A DNA stretch of 32,624 nt from Rhodobacterales bacterium HKCCSP123 (GCA_015689745.1 WVSO01000035.1:1-32624); one strand, 5' to 3'. Shown: positions 15,692-24,041, counted from the stretch's first letter. Notes: a model not told the origin generated them from the sequence alone. A program made the numbers and translations.

Positions 15692-16108
15692 TCATCCGCC
15701 CGTCTCCTGTGTCGCCCAGGTCGCATCGCCCCGGTCGAGCAGGCGGCCGAGCAGGCCCCAGAAGAAGTCTTCACCCGGGTAGCCTTCGATCCGGCCCACC
15801 TCCTCGCCCGCGCGCATGAGCACGAAGGTCGGGGTATAGACCGGGCGGCTGGTGAAGGTCACGTCATTGGGCAGGTCGCGCAGGTCGACCGTGCGCAGCG
15901 GCGCGAAGCGGCCCTCGGGCGTCAGCCCGTATTCCGGTGCCACTTCGGCGTGCCAGCGCGCGCAATAGCTGCACCCGGTCTGCTCGACCATCACGAGCGT
16001 CCAGACATCCGCCGCGGCCGCGGGCCGGGGCAGGGCGGCCAGAAGCCACAACAGGACGGCCCCCGGAAGGGCGATGCCTGCGCGGCTGGGCCATTGCAAC
16101 TGCAACAT
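15692..16108 (-). CDS. soxS: SoxS, periplasmic thioredoxin-like protein
   Basis: This 138-residue protein has an N-terminal signal (hydrophobic stretch ending PAAAAD near residue 33), placing it in the periplasm. The redox motif CSYC is at 46-49 in VEQTGCSYCARWH, followed by the cis-Pro segment PVYTPTFVL of a thioredoxin fold. In Paracoccus, SoxS keeps the carrier SoxY reactive by reducing it. The ATG at 16108 follows AGGAGG, and the longer upstream frame is rejected because it would run through soxV. It diverges from soxV, and the 66-bp space carries an operator-like element that can control both. The stop lies 46 bp before soxR. Confidence 0.9.
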   Translation of the reverse strand: MLQLQWPSRAGIALPGAVLLWLLAALPRPAAAADVWTLVMVEQTGCSYCARWHAEVAPEYGLTPEGRFAPLRTVDLRDLPNDVTFTSRPVYTPTFVLMRAGEEVGRIEGYPGEDFFWGLLGRLLDRGDATWATQETGG

Positions 16109-16129
16109 TGACGAACCTCCTGTCGCGTC

Positions 16130-16151
16130 ATTAATATGAATTTTTGAATGT
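16130..16151. promoter_or_regulatory. Putative SoxR operator between soxS and soxV
   Basis: An AT-rich element reads ACATTCAAAAATTCATATTA on the minus strand. Its first 11 bases are identical to the soxB element at 19914-19924. On the plus strand GAAT (16146-16149) is complete, while the other half is degenerate (ATAT in place of ATTC). In Paracoccus pantotrophus SoxR binds the soxS-soxV intergenic region, so the location is as expected. Confidence 0.6.
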
Positions 16152-16174
16152 GAAGTCCACGGGCCGCTCCCAAA

Positions 16175-16915
16175 ATGTTCGACATCTCGCTGACGGGCGC
16201 CTTTCTTGCGGGCCTCCTGTCGTTCCTGTCGCCCTGCATCCTGCCGATGGTGCCCTTCTACCTGAGTTACCTGGGCGGCATGAGCGCCGCCGAGGTGGCG
16301 CAGGGGGGCGCGGTGACGCGGGCGACGCGGGTGCGCGCCGTGGTCGGTGCGTCCTTCTTCGCGGCGGGCGTGCTGACGGTCTTCGTGGCGCTGGGCGCCT
16401 CGGCCTCGGCCTTCGGGCAGGCGCTCAGGGAATGGATGGACATCCTGCGCTGGGTCGCGGCGGCGCTGATCATCGTCATGGGGCTGCATTTCCTGGGCGT
16501 GATCCGGATCGGCCTGCTGAACCGGTCGCTGCGCGCGGAGCCGGGCGACACCTCGAACCTGGGCTTCGGCGGCGCCTACCTGATCGGGCTCGCCTTCGCC
16601 TTCGGCTGGACGCCCTGCGTGGGCCCGGTGCTGGCCGCCATCCTGTTCATGGCAGGCACGACCGACTCGGCGGGGCAGGGGATGCAGCTGCTCTTCGCCT
16701 ACGGGATCGGCATGACGCTGCCCTTCGTGCTGGCGGCGGGCTTCGTCGGGCCGTTCATGCGGCTGATGGGCCGGTTCCGGCGGCATCTCGGCAAGGTCGA
16801 GAAGGTGATGGGGGCCGCGCTGGTCGTCTTCGGCGTGCTGATCGCCACCAACGCGCTGCTCTACATCGGGCAATGGATGATCGACAATTTCGAGGTGTTC
16901 CGCACGATCGGCTAG
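16175..16915 (+). CDS. soxV: SoxV, CcdA-type membrane thiol-disulfide transporter
   Basis: This inner-membrane protein of 246 residues has six hydrophobic segments. It belongs to the CcdA/DsbD family, which carries electrons from cytoplasmic thioredoxin to periplasmic thioredoxins. The two essential cysteines are C21 (SFLSPCILPMVP) and C148 (FGWTPCVGPVLA), in the usual transmembrane helices 1 and 4. It is followed 41 bp later by its partner soxW. The start ATG at 16175 lies only 24 bp after the operator-like element and has a weak ribosome site, so transcripts may have a very short leader. Confidence 0.92.
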   Translation: MFDISLTGAFLAGLLSFLSPCILPMVPFYLSYLGGMSAAEVAQGGAVTRATRVRAVVGASFFAAGVLTVFVALGASASAFGQALREWMDILRWVAAALIIVMGLHFLGVIRIGLLNRSLRAEPGDTSNLGFGGAYLIGLAFAFGWTPCVGPVLAAILFMAGTTDSAGQGMQLLFAYGIGMTLPFVLAAGFVGPFMRLMGRFRRHLGKVEKVMGAALVVFGVLIATNALLYIGQWMIDNFEVFRTIG

Positions 16916-16956
16916 GGTCGCGCGCACCGCAGACGGGGAGGAGGAGGCCCCACGCC

Positions 16957-17538
16957 ATGTTCGCAAGACTGACGGGACTGATCATCGGCGCCACGCTGGC
17001 GCTGTCGGGGGCTGCCTTGGCCGAGATCGGCGACGACGGGCTGCATGTCGCGCCCTGGCTGCACGACACGTTCCGCGACCTGCGCGAGGACCTGGGCGAC
17101 GCCACGGCCGAGGGCAAGCGCTTCGCCGTCATCATCGAGCAGCGCGGCTGCATCTACTGCTCGCGCATGCACGAGGAGGTCTGGGTGCGGCCCGACATCC
17201 TGGAGATGCTCGAGGAGGACTTCTTCTTCGTCCGCATCAACATGCACGGCTCGACCGAGGTGACCGACTTCGACGGCGAGATGATGGAGGAGCGCGAGCT
17301 GGCGCGGCGCTGGGGGATGCTCTTCACGCCGACGATCTACTTTTTCCCCGACGACGTGCCCGAGGGCGTCATCGGGCCGCAGGCCGCCGTGGTCACCATG
17401 CCCGGCGCTTTCGGCGCATGGACCACGTTCAACATGCTGAACTGGGTGCTCGAAGAGGGTTATGACGGCGAGGAAGATTTCCAGCGTTATCATGCCCGTA
17501 TGTTCGCCGAGCAGACCGCCCAGGGCGCCACGGAATAG
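16957..17538 (+). CDS. soxW: SoxW, periplasmic thioredoxin
   Basis: This 193-residue protein has a signal peptide (LIIGATLALSGAALAE, cleavage near residue 22) and a thioredoxin-like domain with CIYC at 65-68 (IEQRGCIYCSRMHEEVW) and cis-Pro in LFTPTIYFF. SoxW accepts electrons from SoxV and is classically reported as dispensable in Paracoccus. The ATG at 16957 follows GGGGAGGAGGAGG. It is longer than SoxS and ends with an acidic, poorly conserved tail. A promoter region for soxX starts directly after its stop. Confidence 0.9.
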   Translation: MFARLTGLIIGATLALSGAALAEIGDDGLHVAPWLHDTFRDLREDLGDATAEGKRFAVIIEQRGCIYCSRMHEEVWVRPDILEMLEEDFFFVRINMHGSTEVTDFDGEMMEERELARRWGMLFTPTIYFFPDDVPEGVIGPQAAVVTMPGAFGAWTTFNMLNWVLEEGYDGEEDFQRYHARMFAEQTAQGATE

Positions 17539-17553
17539 GGGCGCGCCCGCGTT

Positions 17554-17575
17554 CACATGCAAAAAATCAAATGTG
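17554..17575. promoter_or_regulatory. Putative SoxR operator upstream of soxX
   Basis: The element ACATGCAAAAAATCAAATGT is framed by a CACAT/ATGTG inverted repeat. It aligns base by base with the soxB element (ACATTCAAAAACCTGAAT). Read as ATTC-N8-GAAT it is ATGC-N8-AAAT, three of four matches in each half. The soxW-soxX region is a known SoxR target in Paracoccus. A TATACA at 17608-17613 could be a -10 box, but no good -35 was found. Confidence 0.55.
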
Positions 17576-17652
17576 TTGTTGCAATCAGGGGCAGAGCACG
17601 TCTACGGTATACAACAGGCCACAATGACTCGGCCGAAAGGGAGGACAACCAA

Positions 17653-18132
17653 GTGAAGCGCCAGATGCTGCTGGCGGCAGGCCTCGCGGTCGCCGCAACC
17701 AGTCTTCAAGCCGACATCATCGCCCCCGGCGACGTGGTGATGTCCGAATACGGTGAAGTGATGGAATCGCTCACCGGCGTACCCGGCGATGCCCTGCGAG
17801 GCCGCGAGATCATGGTCAGCCGCGGCCAAGGCAACTGCCTGGCTTGCCATGCGGTTACGGCGCTCGAGGATCAGCCCTGGCATGGCGAGGTCGGCCCGTC
17901 GCTCGACGGCGTGGCGACGCGCTGGGAAGAGCCCGCGCTGCGCGGGCTTCTCGTGAATGCCGACGCGGTGTTCCCGGACTCGATCATGCCCGCCTTCTAC
18001 AAGGTGTCGGGCTTCATCCGCCCCGGCGACGGGTTCACGACGAACCCCGCGCCGGCGGACCTGCAGCCCATCCTGGCGGCGCAGGAGATCGAGGACGTGA
18101 TCGCCTACCTGATGACGCTGACCGATTACTGA
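17653..18132 (+). CDS. soxX: SoxX, c-type cytochrome subunit of SoxXA
   Basis: This periplasmic monoheme cytochrome pairs with SoxA to join thiosulfate oxidatively to the SoxY cysteine. The signal peptide is MLLAAGLAVAATSLQA (cleavage near residue 20). The heme site is CLACH at 62-66, and the distal Met is M112 in SIMPAFYKVSGF. Its 159 residues are a normal size. The start is GTG at 17653, set by GGGAGGA 10 bp upstream; a more upstream ATG at 17557 is rejected because it lies inside the operator-like element. It is the first gene of the soxXYZA unit. Confidence 0.93.
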   Translation: MKRQMLLAAGLAVAATSLQADIIAPGDVVMSEYGEVMESLTGVPGDALRGREIMVSRGQGNCLACHAVTALEDQPWHGEVGPSLDGVATRWEEPALRGLLVNADAVFPDSIMPAFYKVSGFIRPGDGFTTNPAPADLQPILAAQEIEDVIAYLMTLTDY

Positions 18133-18174
18133 TCCGGTCGGACCCCGAAACCCGAGACCAAGGAGACTGATCTC

Positions 18175-18597
18175 ATGACCCAGACCCGCAGGCAATTCGT
18201 CGGCACCGGCCTGGCGGTTGCGGCCGCCTTCTTCGGCCTGCCGCACATCGCCAACGCCGCCCAGCTGGAAGAGGCCATCGCTGCCTTCACCGGCGGCGCC
18301 GACATGGCCGGTGACGGCATCACGCTCATCGCCCCCGAGATCGCGGAGAACGGCAACACCGTTCCGATCGAGGTCGACGCCCCCGGCGCCGAGGCGATCA
18401 TGCTGCTCGCCGCAGGCAACCCGCAGGCCGATGTCTGCACCTTCAACTTCGGACCCGCCGCAGGCTCGCGCCTGGCGTCGACCCGCATCCGGCTTGCCGG
18501 CGAGCAGGAAGTCGTCGCCATCGCGCGCATGCCCGACGGATCGTTCAAGCAGGCGCGCCAGAACGTGCGCGTCACCATCGGCGGCTGCGGCGGCTGA
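18175..18597 (+). CDS. soxY: SoxY, sulfur-carrier subunit of SoxYZ
   Basis: This is the central carrier protein of the pathway: intermediates stay covalently bound to its C-terminal cysteine. The C terminus is GGCGG (C138 of 140 residues), the universal swinging-arm motif. A Tat signal, TRRQFVGTGLAVAAAFFGLP (residues 4-23), ends near NAA, and export occurs together with SoxZ. The mature part shows the conserved GNTVPIEV and ASTRIRLAGEQEVVAIARMPDG-type segments. A GGAG ribosome site precedes the ATG. It is 25 bp before soxZ. Confidence 0.95.
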   Translation: MTQTRRQFVGTGLAVAAAFFGLPHIANAAQLEEAIAAFTGGADMAGDGITLIAPEIAENGNTVPIEVDAPGAEAIMLLAAGNPQADVCTFNFGPAAGSRLASTRIRLAGEQEVVAIARMPDGSFKQARQNVRVTIGGCGG

Positions 18598-18622
18598 GCC
18601 AGACAGGACAAGGAGAAATACA

Positions 18623-18952
18623 ATGGCAGAGAATGTTGTTCCCCGCGTCCGCGTTCCGCGTGATGCCTCGGCCGGCGAAGCCGTGTCGGTCCGTACCCTG
18701 ATCAGTCACCCGATGGAATCGGGTCAGCGCCGCGGCAGCGATGGCAACACCATCCCGCGGTCGATCATCAATCGCTTCACCTGCGAGTTCAACGGCGAGC
18801 TGGTCATCGACGTGACCATCGAACCGGCGGTCTCGACGAACCCGTACTTCCAGTTCGACGCGACGGTGAACGAAACCGGCACCTTCGCCTTTACCTGGTA
18901 CGACGACGACGGCTCGGTCTACACGGAATCGGCCGACATCACCGTCGCCTGA
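18623..18952 (+). CDS. soxZ: SoxZ, partner subunit of SoxYZ
   Basis: This 109-residue immunoglobulin-like protein has the typical SoxZ segments RTLISHPMESGQRR and RFTCEFNGELVIDV, then FAFTWYDDDG. It has no signal peptide and is expected to travel through Tat bound to SoxY. The GGAG site before the ATG at 18623 decides the start. It sits between soxY and soxA as in other alphaproteobacteria. Confidence 0.95.
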   Translation: MAENVVPRVRVPRDASAGEAVSVRTLISHPMESGQRRGSDGNTIPRSIINRFTCEFNGELVIDVTIEPAVSTNPYFQFDATVNETGTFAFTWYDDDGSVYTESADITVA

Positions 18953-18995
18953 TCCGCACCAGTACCCAGCCGTCGCAAGGGAGGAAGACACGGCC

Positions 18996-19862
18996 ATGAC
19001 AAGAAAAGCACTTCTCGGCGGGGTTTCGGCGGCGGTCTTCGCCGTCGCGGCCGCCGGGGTCGGCCTCGCCGACATCCGGACCGGCGACAGCCTCGTCATC
19101 AACGGCGAGATCCAGATCGTCACGGAAGCCGAGCCGCCCGCCCATCTCGAGGGGGCGCTCAGCACGCTCTACTCGGGCTGGGTGTTCCGCACGGACGAGA
19201 CCCGCGCCATGCAGGCCGACGATTTCGACAATCCCGGCATGCTCTACGTGGAGCAGGGCATCGACGCCTTCAACACCGTGATGGGGTCCGAGGGCAACAG
19301 CTGCGCCTCGTGCCACGAGAATCCCGAAAGCCTCGCCAACGTGCGCCCCAGCTACCCCCAGTGGGACGAGGCGCATGGCACGGTGCAGACGGTCGAGATG
19401 CAGGTGCAGGAGTGCCAGACCGAGCGCATGGGGATGGAGCAGCCCTATGGCTACGACAGCCAGCAGATGCGCAACATGGTCGCCCTGATCGCCTCGGTCG
19501 CGCGCGGCCAGACGGTCGACGTGGCGATCGACGGTCCTGCCGCCGAGGCCTGGGAGCTTGGTCGCGAGATCTACTACACCCAGTACGGCCAGATGGAACT
19601 GAGCTGCGCCCAGTGCCATGAGCAGAACTACGGCAACCTGATCCGGGCCGACCACCTGAGCCAGGGCCAGATCAACGGCTTCCCGACCTACCGTCTGAAG
19701 AACGCCAACATCGTCTCGGTCCACAACCGCTTCCGCGGCTGTATCCGTGACACGCGCGGCGAACCCTTCTCGGTCGGCAGCCCCGAGTTCGTGGCGCTGG
19801 AGCTGTACGTCGCCTCGCGCGGCAACGGCCTGACGGTCGAAGGCCCCGCCGTCCGCAACTGA
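18996..19862 (+). CDS. soxA: SoxA, diheme cytochrome c subunit of SoxXA
   Basis: This 288-residue periplasmic cytochrome carries two heme sites: CASCH at 103-107 and CAQCH at 204-208. Many SoxA proteins keep only the second, so this is the diheme form known from Paracoccus and Rhodovulum. C249 (NRFRGCIRDTRGEPF) is the active-site cysteine that becomes a persulfide heme ligand. C140 may complete a disulfide or ligate the first heme. A Sec signal runs to about residue 25 (GVGLAD). GGGAGGAAG precedes the ATG. A strong hairpin follows the gene, suggesting that soxXYZA ends here. Confidence 0.95.
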   Translation: MTRKALLGGVSAAVFAVAAAGVGLADIRTGDSLVINGEIQIVTEAEPPAHLEGALSTLYSGWVFRTDETRAMQADDFDNPGMLYVEQGIDAFNTVMGSEGNSCASCHENPESLANVRPSYPQWDEAHGTVQTVEMQVQECQTERMGMEQPYGYDSQQMRNMVALIASVARGQTVDVAIDGPAAEAWELGREIYYTQYGQMELSCAQCHEQNYGNLIRADHLSQGQINGFPTYRLKNANIVSVHNRFRGCIRDTRGEPFSVGSPEFVALELYVASRGNGLTVEGPAVRN

Positions 19863-19873
19863 CCTGACATCGA

Positions 19874-19902
19874 GACCCGCTCCGGAGCATCCGGGGCGGG
19901 TC
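19874..19902 (+). terminator. Hairpin terminator-like element after soxA
   Basis: A 13-bp stem (19874-19886 with 19890-19902, one T-G wobble) closes a three-base loop. The following bases (TTGCACTTAAAC) are only modestly T-rich, so termination may be partial, or the structure may stabilise the soxXYZA message. It separates soxA from the operator and start of soxB. Confidence 0.6.
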
Positions 19903-19914
19903 TTGCACTTAAAC

Positions 19915-19930
19915 ATTCAAAAACCTGAAT
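19915..19930. promoter_or_regulatory. Perfect ATTC-N8-GAAT SoxR/SqrR-type operator before soxB
   Basis: ATTCAAAAACCTGAAT matches the BigR/SqrR-family consensus ATTC-N8-GAAT exactly and begins 35 bp before the soxB ATG. It is the best of the related elements in the window and shares ACATTCAAAAA with the soxS-soxV site. This argues for a separate SoxR-repressed promoter for soxBCDEF. Confidence 0.68.
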
Positions 19931-19949
19931 AACATCAGAGGTTGAACCC

Positions 19950-21644
19950 ATGATCTCGCGTCGTCACTTCGTGCAGGCTGCCCTCGCCACCTCCGCGCTT
20001 TACGGCGCCTCGGGCTTCGGCAACTGGTCGCGGCTCGCCGCGCAGCAGACGCTCAGCCAGGACGAGCTGATCGGGTCCGGCGGGCCGGGCAACGTGACGC
20101 TGATCCACATCACCGACATGCACGCCCAGACCCAGCCGATCTACTTCCGCGAACCGGAGTTCAACATCGGCGTCGGCATCCATGCGGGCCAGCCGCCGCA
20201 TCTCGTCGGCTCGGAGTTCCGCGCACGCTTCGGTATCGAGCAGGGCAGCGCGCTGGATTACGCGCTGACCTATGACGATTTCACCTCGATGGCGCGGGCC
20301 TATGGCCGGATGGGCGGCCTCGACCGCATCTCGACCATCGTGAAGGCGATCCGCGCCGACGCGCCGCATGCACTGCTGCTCGATGGTGGCGACACCTGGC
20401 AGGGCTCGCTGCCCTCGCTGCGCACCGAAGGCATGGACATGGTCACGCTGATGAACGCGCTCGGCGTCGAGGCGATGACCTCGCACTGGGAATTCACCCT
20501 GGGCTCGGCCCGCGTCAACGAGCTGATCGAGAACCACGTGAACCCGGCCTTCCTCGGCGCCAACATCTTCGACATCGAATGGGACGAGCCGGTCTACGAC
20601 GATTACAAGATCTTCGAGCGGAACGGCACCGCGATCGGCGTGATCGGGCAGGCCTTCCCCTACATGCCCATCGCCAACCCCGGCTGGATGTTCCCCGAGC
20701 TGAGCTTCGGCCTGCGCCGCGAGCGCATCGCCGAGGTCGTGCAGGAGGTCCGCGCCGCGGGCGCCGAGGTCGTGGTGCTTCTGTCGCACAACGGATTCGA
20801 CGTGGACCGCCAGTTCGCGCGCGACATTCCCGGCATCGACGTGATCCTGACCGGTCACACCCATGACGCGCTGCCCGAGCCGGTCCAGGTCGGCAACACC
20901 TTCCTGATCGCGTCGGGCTCGCATGGCAAGTTCGTCTCCCGCGTCGATCTCGACGTGCAGGACGGCGCGATGCGGGGCATCACCCACCGCCTGATCCCGG
21001 TCTTCTCGGACGTGATCGCCCCCGACCCCGAGATGACGGCGCTGGTCGACGAGACACGCGCACCCTTCGCCGAGGAAATGTCCGAGGTGATCGGGCAGGC
21101 GGGCTCGCTCCTCTATCGCCGGGGCAATTTCAACGGCACCTGGGACGACGTGATCTGCGACGCGCTCATCAGCCAGCGCGACGCGCAGATCGCGCTCAGC
21201 CCCGGTTTCCGCTGGGGCGCCGCCGTGCTGCCGGGGCAGGACATCACCCGCGAGGATATCTTCAACGTCACCGCGATGACCTATCCCAACGCCTACCGCA
21301 CCGAGATGTCGGGCGAGATGCTGCACACGATCTTCGAGGACGTGGCGGCCAACATCTTCAACCCCGACGCCTATTACCAGCAGGGCGGCGACATGGTGCG
21401 GATCGGCGGCCTCGGCTACCGGATCGACATCACCAAGGAGCAGGGCAGCCGGATCACCGACATGACCTTGCTCGCGACCGGCGAAGAGCTGCGCCCGGAT
21501 CAGAACTACGTCGTCGCCGGCTGGGCCAGCGTGAACGAAGGCACCGAAGGCCCGCCCATCTGGGAGGTGGTCGAGGCGCATATCCGCCAGCAGGGCACGG
21601 TGACGCTGGAACCCAACAACACCGTTGACGTGATCGGCGGCTAA
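19950..21644 (+). CDS. soxB: SoxB, dimanganese sulfate thiohydrolase
   Basis: It hydrolyses the terminal sulfonate from SoxY-bound intermediates, releasing sulfate in the periplasm. The 564 residues match the family. The Tat signal begins MISRRHFVQAALATSALYG. Metallophosphoesterase motifs are in order: HITDMHAQ (D56, H58), DGGDTWQG (145-152), SHN (279-281) and GHTHD (302-306). A 5'-nucleotidase C-terminal domain follows (YPNAYRTEMSGEML, then GGLGYRIDI). It follows the hairpin and operator and leads the soxBCDEF unit. The ribosome site is a modest GAGG. Confidence 0.96.
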   Translation: MISRRHFVQAALATSALYGASGFGNWSRLAAQQTLSQDELIGSGGPGNVTLIHITDMHAQTQPIYFREPEFNIGVGIHAGQPPHLVGSEFRARFGIEQGSALDYALTYDDFTSMARAYGRMGGLDRISTIVKAIRADAPHALLLDGGDTWQGSLPSLRTEGMDMVTLMNALGVEAMTSHWEFTLGSARVNELIENHVNPAFLGANIFDIEWDEPVYDDYKIFERNGTAIGVIGQAFPYMPIANPGWMFPELSFGLRRERIAEVVQEVRAAGAEVVVLLSHNGFDVDRQFARDIPGIDVILTGHTHDALPEPVQVGNTFLIASGSHGKFVSRVDLDVQDGAMRGITHRLIPVFSDVIAPDPEMTALVDETRAPFAEEMSEVIGQAGSLLYRRGNFNGTWDDVICDALISQRDAQIALSPGFRWGAAVLPGQDITREDIFNVTAMTYPNAYRTEMSGEMLHTIFEDVAANIFNPDAYYQQGGDMVRIGGLGYRIDITKEQGSRITDMTLLATGEELRPDQNYVVAGWASVNEGTEGPPIWEVVEAHIRQQGTVTLEPNNTVDVIGG

Positions 21645-21676
21645 GGCCGCGACGGAAGAAAGAGAGGTATCGACAG

Positions 21677-22951
21677 ATGACCGACACCCCCAAGTTCACC
21701 CCTTCGCGTCGCCAGTTCCTGGCCGGCGCCGCCGTGGCGACGGGTGCCGCCGCCACCGGCAAGCTGGTCCATGCGCAGGCCGCAGGTCCCGACCCGGCGA
21801 TCACCGAGCTGCAGCCCTGGCAGCAGTATCTCGGCGCGGGCGTCGATGCGGCACCCTACGGCGTTCCCTCGCCCTTTGAGTCGCATGTGGTGCGCCGCAA
21901 CGTGGAGTGGCTGACCGCCGACACCGTCAGCTCGGTCAACTTCACGCCCCTGCACGAGATGGAGGGGATCATCACGCCCAACGGCCTCTGCTTCGAGCGC
22001 CACCACGGCGGCGTGGCCGAGATCGACCCCGGCCAGCACCGGCTGATGATCAACGGCCTTGTCGACAACCCTCTGGTCTTCACGATGGAAGACCTGATGC
22101 GCTTCCCGCGCGAGAACCGCACCTATTTCCTCGAATGCGCGGCCAACTCGGGCATGGAATGGCGCGGCGCGCAGCTGAACGGCGTGCAGTTCACCCATGG
22201 CATGATCCACAACGTCGTCTACACCGGCATTCCGCTGCGTCTTCTGCTGGAAGAGGCGGGCGTGCGCACGAACGGCACCTGGATCCTGCCCGAGGGGGCG
22301 GACGCAAGCGCCATGACGCGCTCGATCCCGATGGAAAAGGCGCTGGATGACTGCCTTGTCGCCACGCACATGAACGGCGAGCGCCTGCGCCCCGAACAGG
22401 GCTACCCCGTGCGCCTTGTCGTGCCCGGCTGGGAAGGCAACATGTGGGTCAAGTGGCTGCGCCGGATCGAGGTGGGAGACCAGCCCTGGCACCACCGCGA
22501 GGAAACGTCGAAATACACCGACCTGCTCGAGCATGGCGAGGCGCGCCGCTTCACCTGGGAGATGGACGCGAAATCGGTCATCACCAACCCCAGCCCGCAG
22601 GCCCCCATCACGCACGGACCGGGGCCGACCGTCATCACCGGTGTCGCCTGGTCGGGCCGGGGCACCATCCCGCGCGTCGACGTGACGCTCGACGGTGGCA
22701 TGAACTGGCACCGGGCGCGCATGTCGGGGCCCAGCTTCGACAAGTCGATGCACCGCTTCTACTACGAGTTCAACTGGGACGGCCGCCCGCTGCTCCTGCA
22801 AAGCCGGGCGCATGACTCGACCGGTTACGTGCAGCCCACCAAGGACCAGCTGCGCGAGGTCCGTGGCGAGAACTCGATCTACCACAACAATGGCATCCAG
22901 ACCTGGGCCATCAACGAACGCGGTGAGGCTGAAAATGTCGAAGTCGGTTAA
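21677..22951 (+). CDS. soxC: SoxC, molybdenum subunit of sulfane dehydrogenase
   Basis: SoxCD removes six electrons from the sulfane sulfur on SoxY. SoxC has 424 residues, a Tat signal (PSRRQFLAGAAVATGAAATG), an oxidoreductase molybdopterin domain with the Mo-ligating C154 in YFLECAANSGMEW, and a C-terminal Mo-co dimerisation domain (VTLDGGMNWHRARM). Having soxCD implies complete oxidation of thiosulfate to sulfate without stored sulfur globules. GAGAGG precedes the start. Its end overlaps soxD by 17 bp, implying translational coupling. Confidence 0.95.
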   Translation: MTDTPKFTPSRRQFLAGAAVATGAAATGKLVHAQAAGPDPAITELQPWQQYLGAGVDAAPYGVPSPFESHVVRRNVEWLTADTVSSVNFTPLHEMEGIITPNGLCFERHHGGVAEIDPGQHRLMINGLVDNPLVFTMEDLMRFPRENRTYFLECAANSGMEWRGAQLNGVQFTHGMIHNVVYTGIPLRLLLEEAGVRTNGTWILPEGADASAMTRSIPMEKALDDCLVATHMNGERLRPEQGYPVRLVVPGWEGNMWVKWLRRIEVGDQPWHHREETSKYTDLLEHGEARRFTWEMDAKSVITNPSPQAPITHGPGPTVITGVAWSGRGTIPRVDVTLDGGMNWHRARMSGPSFDKSMHRFYYEFNWDGRPLLLQSRAHDSTGYVQPTKDQLREVRGENSIYHNNGIQTWAINERGEAENVEVG

Positions 22952-24041
22952 GCTCATGAAAACGCTCACGCTCTCCACCGCGCTTGTCGCCGCCACCGCC
23001 ACTTTTGCCCTGGCGCAGGAAAACCCCGCACCGTCGCAGGACGGGGGCTACGGCCTTGGGCGCACCGCGCTGCCCGAGGAAATCGCGGCCTGGGATATCG
23101 ACATCCGCCCCGACGGGCAGGGCCTGCCGGTCGGCTCGGGCGATGTCTGGACGGGCGAAGAGCTGTGGATCGACAACTGCTCGGTCTGCCACGGCGATTT
23201 CGGCGAGGCGGTCGGCCGCTGGCCTGTGCTCGCGGGCGGCTTCGGCACGCTCGACGGCGAGGACCCGGTCAAGACCGTCGGCTCCTACTGGCCCTATCTC
23301 TCGACCGTGTGGGACTACATCCACCGCGCGATGCCCTACGGTGCCGCGCAGTCGCTCGAGGATGACGAGGTCTATGCGCTGGTCGCCTATCTCATGTATC
23401 TCAACAACATGGTCGAAGACGATTTCGAGCTCTCGAACGAGAACTTCCTCGAGGTGGCGATGCCGAACGAGGACGCCTTCTTCATGGATGACCGGGCCGA
23501 GACGGAATACACGCTCTTCACCGGCGAGCCCTGCATGGAGAACTGCGCCGACAGCATCGAGATCACCTCGCGCGCGATGGTGCTGAACGTGACCCCCGAG
23601 GCCGAGGAAGAGGCCGCCGCCGAGCCCGGGGCCGGGGCCGAGGTGATGCCCGCCGCCGAGGAAACGGTCGTCGAAGCCGCCGCCGAGCCCGAGGCCCCCG
23701 CGGGCCCCGACCCGGAACTGGTCGCCGCGGGCGAGGGGCTGTTCCGCCAGTGCGCCTCGTGCCACCAGATCGGCGAGGGCGCGGTCAGCCGCGTCGGCCC
23801 GATGCTGAACAACACTTACGGCGCGCCCGTGGGCAGCCACGAGGGGTTCCGCTACTCGCCCGCCTTCACCGAGGCGAATGCCTCGGGCATGGTCTGGGAC
23901 GACGCCAACCTGACCGCCTACCTGCTCGACCCGCGCGGCTTCATCCCCGGCAACCGGATGGCCTTCCGCGGGGTGCGCTCGGAAGAGGATGCCGCGGCGC
24001 TCATCGCCTACATCCGGGCCGAGGGGGGCGACCACGAATGA
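22935..24041 (+). CDS. soxD: SoxD, diheme cytochrome c subunit of sulfane dehydrogenase
   Basis: This 368-residue periplasmic protein receives electrons from SoxC. The signal peptide ends at about FALAQ (residue 28). The first cytochrome domain has CSVCH (82-86) with M133 in RAMPYG. A Glu/Ala/Pro-rich flexible linker covers about 221-259, and the second domain has CASCH (273-277) with M342 in GNRMAF. ATG at 22935 is preferred because GGTGAGG lies just upstream, inside soxC; ATG at 22956 is an in-frame alternative. The second domain is strikingly similar to the first domain of SoxE, whose start codon overlaps the soxD stop (ATGA). Confidence 0.94.
   Translation: MSKSVKLMKTLTLSTALVAATATFALAQENPAPSQDGGYGLGRTALPEEIAAWDIDIRPDGQGLPVGSGDVWTGEELWIDNCSVCHGDFGEAVGRWPVLAGGFGTLDGEDPVKTVGSYWPYLSTVWDYIHRAMPYGAAQSLEDDEVYALVAYLMYLNNMVEDDFELSNENFLEVAMPNEDAFFMDDRAETEYTLFTGEPCMENCADSIEITSRAMVLNVTPEAEEEAAAEPGAGAEVMPAAEETVVEAAAEPEAPAGPDPELVAAGEGLFRQCASCHQIGEGAVSRVGPMLNNTYGAPVGSHEGFRYSPAFTEANASGMVWDDANLTAYLLDPRGFIPGNRMAFRGVRSEEDAAALIAYIRAEGGDHE

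Noticed and set aside
15692-16966. Long reading of soxS with about 285 extra N-terminal residues
   Set aside because: The extension is antisense to soxV; the ATG at 16108 has AGGAGG and a signal peptide directly after it.
17557-17652. Upstream ATG for soxX
   Set aside because: It lies within the operator-like repeat and would put about 30 unrelated residues before a normal signal peptide; the GTG at 17653 has a good ribosome site.
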